From Microbacterium lacus (GTDB lineage: Bacteria > Actinomycetota > Actinomycetes > Actinomycetales > Microbacteriaceae): a stretch of DNA of 64,000 bases. Below are positions 59,271-64,000 of this stretch, piece after piece (the first letter of the stretch is position 1; each line of letters begins with the position of its first letter). The notes under the pieces are model-generated. The model saw only the letters and a list, made by a program, of their open reading frames with translations, did no database searches and had not been told where the DNA came from. The stretch is from assembly GCF_039531105.1 (NCBI RefSeq), contig NZ_BAAAPK010000001.1, positions 62,001 through 126,000 on the forward strand, given 5' to 3'. The position numbers were made by a program, and so were the translations under genes.

Positions 59271-60479
59271 ATGCCGAAGGCTCGTGAGCATGGCCAGGGG
59301 GCGCTCTACTGGGTTCCGTCGCGGAAAATGTGGCGCGCAGTCATCGATATCGGCTTCGATCCGGCCACCGGAAGGCGGCTACAGAAGGCCCGGATGTCGA
59401 AAACGAAGGATGGGGCCGTCAAGAAGCTGAATCAGATGCTTCGGGAGAAGGAGTCGCTCGGAATCGTTCTCGATCGCTCCGTACGCGTAGGCGAACTAGC
59501 CAACGCCTGGCTTGAGGATGTCGGGCAGCGCGGGCGCCCGCGCACAATCGCCAATTACCGGTCGCACGTGAAGGCCAACATCAACCCGACCCTCGGGAAC
59601 CGAATCGCCGCTGACCTCACGCCGGCGGACATCCGGCGCATGCACGCGGCGATGCGCCGGCGCGGCGTCGAAGACGCGACCGTCGCCGGCGCACATCGCA
59701 CCCTCGTCACCCTGCTGGAGCACGCCAGAGCCGAACGGATAATTGCTGACAACATCGCAGCCCTCAATCCGCCCCGGAGGACGCGCGCATCGAAGTCCCG
59801 ATCCTCGCTCTCCCGTGCCGAAGCGAAGTCTCTGCTCGAACTGGGCGACGCCCGGTGGACGACGGCCCTGCTCACCGGGCTGCGCAGCGGAGAGGCACGT
59901 GCACTCCGATGGTCAGAGCTTGATCTAGACGCCGGAGTCGCGAAAGTCTCGTGGTCGCTGACCGACGCGGAGTACGCGCACGGCTGCGCCGGAACGTGCG
60001 GGCGAAAGATTCCTGGCGCGTGCCCGGAGCGTCAACTCGTGCTGGCTCCCGACTTGGAATTCGAACACCTTGAAGGTCGCCACGTCATCGTGCGTCCGAA
60101 GAACAGCTCCGCGCGCGAAGTCCCTCTTACCGCAGATATGCGACGGCAGCTCGAGCAATTGCACTCCGCCCGGAGCGGGCCAAACAATCATGACTTGGTT
60201 TGGCCGCGTGAAAACGGAAGCCCCAAGACGAATGCAGACGACAACATTGACCTGCGCTCGGCACTCGCGCGAGCCGGAGTCGACCGCCCCACCGCCACCA
60301 CACATTGGCTCCGTCACTCCTATGTGACGCTTTCGGAGCACGCGGGAATTCCCTGGGCTGCGTTCTCGGGCGTGAGCGGCCACAGCACTCCGGAAGCCTC
60401 CGATCCGTATCGCCATGTTCTCACCACAGAAGGCCGGCAGGCCGTTGAGAGCCTGGCAGCGTGGCTCGACGCGGACTGA
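59271..60479 (+). CDS. Tyrosine-type site-specific integrase
   Basis: The 402-residue recombinase has an N-terminal arm-type binding domain, a core-binding SAM-like domain near residues 65-155 (RVGELANAWLEDVGQRGRPRTIANYRSHVKANINPTLGNR), and a catalytic domain. The catalytic Arg is in LLTGLRSGEARALRW, the H-x-x-R box is THWLRHSYV, and the Tyr lies in EASDPYRHVL. It inserts the element into the tRNA-Gly just upstream. Codon and base use shift toward lower GC after this point. Confidence 0.93.
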   Translation: MPKAREHGQGALYWVPSRKMWRAVIDIGFDPATGRRLQKARMSKTKDGAVKKLNQMLREKESLGIVLDRSVRVGELANAWLEDVGQRGRPRTIANYRSHVKANINPTLGNRIAADLTPADIRRMHAAMRRRGVEDATVAGAHRTLVTLLEHARAERIIADNIAALNPPRRTRASKSRSSLSRAEAKSLLELGDARWTTALLTGLRSGEARALRWSELDLDAGVAKVSWSLTDAEYAHGCAGTCGRKIPGACPERQLVLAPDLEFEHLEGRHVIVRPKNSSAREVPLTADMRRQLEQLHSARSGPNNHDLVWPRENGSPKTNADDNIDLRSALARAGVDRPTATTHWLRHSYVTLSEHAGIPWAAFSGVSGHSTPEASDPYRHVLTTEGRQAVESLAAWLDAD

Positions 60480-61194
60480 GGACCAACCAGCTGACTGAAC
60501 ATCTTGAGGTCACGGGATCGACGCCCGTCGGAGCCACTGGGACCCTTGTGTGACTTCTACACACGGGGGTTTCTTCATGCCCTGATCAACAGCCATTTCC
60601 CGAGACGCGAGACTCATCGCCCACGCGCAGTCGCGATGCGGTCAGTGGCCTTTCCTGCGCGAAAGCAGAATCTTGTGCCGGGATTGTGCCGGGGGCTCAA
60701 CGCAACCGGACCGTTCGCAGACGCGAATGCTCGTTGGCGCCGACCTACGAAGGTCCCCGGAGCAGCGTTACACCGCTGAACATTTCGACTGCCGGGCTTC
60801 GGCGGCCCGGTTATGGGCGGCAATCCTGAGACGTACCGTCACGGCATGAGCCTGGTGGAGCGATCAGATAGCCGCTGCGGACTCGCGTGTGCTTTCAGGC
60901 CACCGTGAGCAGCGACGAGCAGGCTGACGAGTGGCGTCCGCGCAGCGCGGGCGGCCGCTCGTCAGCTGGGAAGATCAATTGAGACGGCTTAGCACTGTTA
61001 CTCGGTGATGGCATCCCGACGCGACTGGCCGGCAAGCGAACTCGAGCAGCAGCTTCAGGACGCGGAGATGGATATGTCGTCAGTCGGATCGGGGCGGGAC
61101 TCTTCGCCAAGGTTGTTTGATCCGCGGTCAAGTCTGCCGACAATCGCGCGGCGGGTTGTCCCGCAGCTCTGTGTCGAGCTGTGAGCGCTGTCGG
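60480..61194. other. Gene-poor stretch after integrase
   Basis: No convincing gene is seen over 715 bases. A tRNA-like 3' piece is at 60500-60538, and a weak hairpin with CCC..TGTGTG and CACACGGGGG arms followed by TTTCTT is near 60541-60577; it may end integrase transcription. The remainder has several short open frames with no start signal or family. GC content is lower than in the chromosome to the left. Confidence 0.6.
60500..60538 (+). other. tRNA-like 3' fragment after integrase gene
   Basis: A T-arm-like ACGGG-ATCGACG-CCCGT stem-loop is followed by CGGAGCC A, like an acceptor 3' strand, and is preceded by CTTGAGGTC, as in many tRNAs between the anticodon stem and T-arm. A possible 5' acceptor partner, GGCTCGA, lies 73 bases before the end inside the integrase gene, but no proper anticodon arm can be drawn. 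It may be a decayed tRNA fragment or chance. Confidence 0.35.
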
Positions 61195-61512
61195 TTAGAA
61201 CTCGCCGATCGCGAGTCCGAGTCGCAGGTAGAGGTCCGTGATGGCTTCGTCGTTTGCCCGGTACTTGACCCAAATACCGCGCCGCTCGCCCATGTTAGGG
61301 GGGTCAGCGATAACGAGGCCGGCTCGTTCGAGATCCGAAAGGTAGGCGTGAATCGTTGTTGACCGGACGCCGAGAGCCTCGGAAATGGAGGCCGAAGTCG
61401 CGTCTGGATTGGCGCGCAGGAAGCGGAGAACGCTGGTCCGGATGAGGTTTCCGAGGAGAGCGACCGGCTCTTGGGCCTCCTCGGACCCATTGGGTTGAGC
61501 GACTCTGGGCAT
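61195..61512 (-). CDS. Winged-helix (ArsR-like) regulator
   Basis: The protein is about 105 residues with a compact winged helix: LGNLIRTSVLRFLRANPDATSASISEALGVRSTTIHAYLSDLERAGLVIADPPNMGERRGIWVKYRAN. It lies between the integrase and a block of membrane and secreted genes on the opposite strand, so it may control the element. The ATG at 61512 is preceded by GGGGG; one at 61521 is an alternative. Confidence 0.8.
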   Translation of the reverse strand: MPRVAQPNGSEEAQEPVALLGNLIRTSVLRFLRANPDATSASISEALGVRSTTIHAYLSDLERAGLVIADPPNMGERRGIWVKYRANDEAITDLYLRLGLAIGEF

Positions 61513-61606
61513 GGCCCCCATTGTGGCAGTCGGACTTTAGAGCGTCGAGACAGCCAATCTTGTTTAGCCGTTTACTCCTCTCCAATATTCCTATAGCGTT
61601 TTCTTC

Positions 61607-61900
61607 ATGAGCATGGCGGTGGTGCAGAGAACGGCTGGTTCTGCCGGTCGCGGGCGCGCGCTGTCCTCCGAAGTTCCTACAGACAACGCCCCCCTTTCGG
61701 GCGTAATGAGATCTCTGGCACAGTCGGGCCGAGCCACGTTTCCCCCCGCACGTCGAGCGCAACGGATTATCCACAGTCTTGCGGTCGAACCTTTTGGGTT
61801 GGCCGAGTTCGTGCTTAGGATGCCCGGACAGCGACCTTCGATCGTGCTCGCCCGCTCTTGGAATGTCGCCGCCCTGTTGCAGCGGGAAGGCGCACAATGA
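61607..61900 (+). CDS. Hypothetical protein, 97 aa
   Basis: The frame encodes 97 residues, rich in Arg, Ser and Ala, with no signal peptide and no family I know. Its stop overlaps the start of the next gene (ATGA), which supports it. There is no ribosome site before the ATG; a CTATAG sequence 10 bases upstream could be a -10. Its codon bias is weak, so it may be a chance frame. Confidence 0.4.
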   Translation: MSMAVVQRTAGSAGRGRALSSEVPTDNAPLSGVMRSLAQSGRATFPPARRAQRIIHSLAVEPFGLAEFVLRMPGQRPSIVLARSWNVAALLQREGAQ

Positions 61901-62640
61901 TGTCGACACCGGGGTCGAACCGCAGTGGAATCGCGTGGGCGATCGCGGGCGGTGTCGTCTTGATTGCCGGGATCGTCGCCATCATCGTCGCCGCCCTGAC
62001 GTCGCAGAGCTCACCACAGGAGGCACCGACACAGAGCTGGGGAGGGAGTTCCTCCACGCCCGCCGCTACCTCCGAAAGCCCCGTCGCAGAGGGCACTATG
62101 GTCGACGCCTCCGTACGGGAACGTGGGTGGATCGCGGAGCCGATCACCTCCGACGCGCAGACGTACATGGTGGCAGCGCTGCAAGCGGCATCCACGTTCG
62201 ACACAACGAAGGCGCCTCGCGAGGACTGGCTGGGCTACCTCGATAACTGGTTCACCCCCGACACCAGATACACGGCCGGGGCTGATCAGCTCGCCGCGAT
62301 GGAAGCCTCGCAGGTTGAGCTTCGCCAGGGCGTTGTTCTGCCCAAGGAGCAATGGGACGACCTGGCTCGTGAGGACGGGAGGGTGACCGCCAGTGTCGGC
62401 GAGATCGCGCTTGTACCTGTGACAGAGGATCCGTCGGGCGACATGTCGATCGGGACCGCGGACGTCACGCTCACGTTCACCCGCTCTGACGGTGCGGACG
62501 GTGAGGTTTCGTACGAGGAGCAGGTCCGGGTCAGCGTGCAGGTGCTCTGCGGCCCGGGCTCGGTCCCCACCTCGGGGACTAGGCAACGGTCCGGGGATTG
62601 CAAGGTGGTGCGGTACTTCACGGAGCCGTTGGAGCCCTGA
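61897..62640 (+). CDS. Membrane-anchored extracytoplasmic protein
   Basis: The 247-residue protein has one N-terminal helix (IAWAIAGGVVLIAGIVAIIVAAL, residues 12-34), then a Ser/Thr/Pro-rich linker (QSSPQEAPTQSWGGSSSTPAATSESP). A globular outside domain of about 180 residues follows, with two Cys near the end (VLCGPG; SGDCKVV). The layout resembles TcpC/VirB8-like conjugation proteins, but I cannot confirm the fold. It starts a run of plus-strand genes that end one after another with 1-20-bp gaps. Confidence 0.7.
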   Translation: MMSTPGSNRSGIAWAIAGGVVLIAGIVAIIVAALTSQSSPQEAPTQSWGGSSSTPAATSESPVAEGTMVDASVRERGWIAEPITSDAQTYMVAALQAASTFDTTKAPREDWLGYLDNWFTPDTRYTAGADQLAAMEASQVELRQGVVLPKEQWDDLAREDGRVTASVGEIALVPVTEDPSGDMSIGTADVTLTFTRSDGADGEVSYEEQVRVSVQVLCGPGSVPTSGTRQRSGDCKVVRYFTEPLEP

Positions 62641-62641
62641 G

Positions 62642-63259
62642 ATGGGTGCCCCGGTCGCCGCCACCGCCGCTCTCGTCAAGACGAGAACGGGCCGGAAGAT
62701 TGCGACCGGCGCTCTTGCCTTTGTGCTCCTCATCAACGCGCTGATTCTCACGCCGCTCATCGCGATCCCCCTCGCGGTTGCCGGCAGTGCAACGGCGAAT
62801 GCTGTGTCATCGCCTGCCGGCGGTGGTCCCGTCGTGAGCGGCGAATGGGGATACCCGCTCTCTGGTGATTTTTCCAAGGGACGCGGATACGGATACAACC
62901 CCGTCGAGGGCTGCGGGTTCTGCTCAACCGACCACAAGGGCTACGACATGGCCCAAGGCTGCGGCGCAACCATCTACGCCGTCGGCCCCGGAACAGTCCT
63001 CACCGCCGGCGCCTACCAGGGATACGGGAACACGGTCCGCATCGACCACGGCAACAACCTGACCAGTCTCTACGGACACATGGAATGGGGCTCCCTCCGC
63101 GTCGCGGAAGGACAGTCCGTCACCGCAGGAACGCCGATCGGCGCGGAAGGTAACACCGGCAATTCCTTCGGCTGCCACTTGCATTTCGAACTTCGCGACT
63201 CCGGCACACCGATAGATCCGCAGCCCTTCATGGCCGCCCGCGGCCTCCCCCTGAAGTAG
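62642..63259 (+). CDS. M23 (lysostaphin-type) metallopeptidase
   Basis: The 205-residue protein has one N-terminal helix (TGALAFVLLINALILTPLIAIPLAVAGSAT), then an M23 domain. The zinc ligands are in DHKGYDMAQGCGATIYAVGPGTVL (H...D) and GNSFGCHLHFEL (HxH). YGHMEWGSLRVAEGQSVTAGTPIGAEGNTG is a clear family stretch. It cuts peptidoglycan cross-links. In conjugative elements such enzymes open the wall for the transfer channel. It begins one base after the previous stop. Confidence 0.88.
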   Translation: MGAPVAATAALVKTRTGRKIATGALAFVLLINALILTPLIAIPLAVAGSATANAVSSPAGGGPVVSGEWGYPLSGDFSKGRGYGYNPVEGCGFCSTDHKGYDMAQGCGATIYAVGPGTVLTAGAYQGYGNTVRIDHGNNLTSLYGHMEWGSLRVAEGQSVTAGTPIGAEGNTGNSFGCHLHFELRDSGTPIDPQPFMAARGLPLK

Positions 63260-63279
63260 TCACCCATAAGGAGCGCACC

Positions 63280-63576
63280 ATGCCCACACGCCCATCCCCC
63301 ACGGACGTCACCATCCCCGACATCCAACCGGACTTCAGCGCCCCATTCTTTGCCGGCTTCCAAACCGTCGCGTCCTACATCCTCGCCGGCGCACTGCTCG
63401 TCGTCCTGATCATGCTCATCATCGCCGGCGCCGCCCTCGCCTTCCGCGGATTAGCCTCCGACCGCATACGCACGTGGGCGGGTGAGAACATCCTCTGGAT
63501 CTTCATCGCCGCCGCCGTCCTCGGTGCCGCATCCGGCCTCTTCGGCTGGTTCGTCAACTTCGACTTCGGCTTCTAA
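63280..63576 (+). CDS. Small two-helix membrane protein
   Basis: The 98-residue protein has two helices (SYILAGALLVVLIMLIIAGAALAF and NILWIFIAAAVLGAASGLFGWFV) and a short polar N-terminus. This size and shape resemble VirB2/TrbC or DUF6112-like pilin-like proteins of conjugative elements. An AAGGAG site is 9 bases before the ATG. I cannot prove the family from sequence alone. Confidence 0.65.
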   Translation: MPTRPSPTDVTIPDIQPDFSAPFFAGFQTVASYILAGALLVVLIMLIIAGAALAFRGLASDRIRTWAGENILWIFIAAAVLGAASGLFGWFVNFDFGF

Positions 63577-64000
63577 TGCCCACGTTCCGCGCTCTCATCC
63601 TTGGCACCCTCATCGGCGCCGCCATCGCCATCAGCACAATCGCGCCGGCATCTGCAGCGGAGCCGGCCGGGGCCGTCAGAAACGAGTCGATTAACGCGGC
63701 AGCAGTAGAGGTCGCGGGCGCAACCTGGTCCGCACCCGCCTACCCCGTGGACTGCGAGGAAGTAGACCGGCAGATCTCCTGCACTCCGGTCGACGCGACG
63801 AGTGTCACGGCGCAGCGGTGCTTTACGGGAGTCGTCCTGAACGGAGGGCCATCGATCATCTGCACGACGTACGAGGGGCACATTAATGCGATCCAGGCAG
63901 CCGGGGGACGAGAGCTCCTCGTGAAGTACGGGTGCAGTCTCGGCGACGCGGTGTGCGTCACGTTCGAGAGCGCGGGGCGCGGATTGGCGATGTCAGCGAC
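63576..64000 (+). CDS. Secreted protein, cut by window end
   Basis: The ATG shares one base with the upstream stop (TAATG). A signal peptide is clear: MPTFRALILGTLIGAAIA, then SAAEPAG after ISTIAPASA. The rest has several Cys (VDCEEVDRQISC, QRCFTGVVLNGGPSIICTTYEG) that could form disulfides outside the cell. The frame stays open to base 64000. I recognise no family; it belongs to the same operon. Confidence 0.7.
   Translation, partial: MPTFRALILGTLIGAAIAISTIAPASAAEPAGAVRNESINAAAVEVAGATWSAPAYPVDCEEVDRQISCTPVDATSVTAQRCFTGVVLNGGPSIICTTYEGHINAIQAAGGRELLVKYGCSLGDAVCVTFESAGRGLAMSA

Noticed and set aside
60463..60535. A complete tRNA overlapping the integrase end
   Set aside because: Only five acceptor pairs and the T-arm fit; no D-arm or anticodon stem can be formed.
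60504..60779. A 91-residue open frame after the integrase
   Set aside because: No ribosome site or -10, odd composition, and it covers the tRNA-like piece and a hairpin.

Overview
The window reads as chromosome from a high-GC actinobacterium, most likely Microbacteriaceae and probably Microbacterium or a close relative. This is inferred from very GC-rich third codon positions, frequent GTG starts, a dnaK-grpE-dnaJ-hspR operon with HAIR operators, a ClpB without its N-terminal domain, PotABCD, LtrA and UMF1-type genes, and many leaderless promoters. A -10 hexamer sits 5-7 nt before the start codon of about sixteen genes. No genome comparison was possible, so the genus is a guess.

Layout: 0-10 kb holds the end of a YdeI/OmdA-like gene, pyrE, a secreted trypsin-like protease, xthA, a RibD-like reductase, a PIG-L deacetylase, and a NarL-type two-component system. 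Next to that system is a NatAB-like ABC exporter; both operons carry the same 20-bp promoter box. 10-16.6 kb holds an ArsR-type regulator/MFS pair with a clear operator, then a type III polyketide synthase, methyltransferase and flavoprotein operon meeting a UbiA prenyltransferase operon tail to tail. This looks like a small phenolic-lipid or quinone cluster. 16.6-24.5 kb has clpB, a SulP transporter, a GlxA-like regulator and two glycosyltransferases. 24.7-31 kb couples a formylglycine-generating enzyme, a LuxR/MalT-like ATPase regulator and an arylsulfatase with the formylglycine motif. 30.8-34.2 kb has two AI-2E permeases and a K+ channel. 34.3-39 kb is the heat-shock operon with a ThuA-like gene at its end.

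39-46.8 kb holds a lactate-utilisation locus (FadR/GntR regulator, lactate permease, FAD/Fe-S lactate dehydrogenase) and a KhtTU-like K+/H+ antiporter pair. 46.9-50.9 kb has a UMF1 transporter, a divergent pair of His/Gly-rich MarR-like regulators, and a TetR/SnoaL pair bracketed by two copies of a 60-70 bp palindromic repeat. 50.9-56.7 kb is a polyamine-type ABC transporter facing a GntR regulator that overlaps a soluble Cache-domain gene. 56.7-59 kb has an F420/PPOX protein, dcd and LtrA.

At 59,085 a tRNA-Gly(CCC) is followed by a tyrosine integrase. From there to the end the DNA looks like the left end of an integrated element, possibly conjugative, with an HTH regulator, membrane-anchored proteins, an M23 peptidase and secreted or membrane proteins. 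The right end lies outside the window.

The least explained signal is a family of 20-bp-periodic repeats with core CCGAGATGGTGGGTT (reverse AACCCACCATCTCGG) at three intergenic sites (458-560, 32036-32245, 34172-34252). They form head-to-head or one-directional arrays and match no repeat class I recognise.
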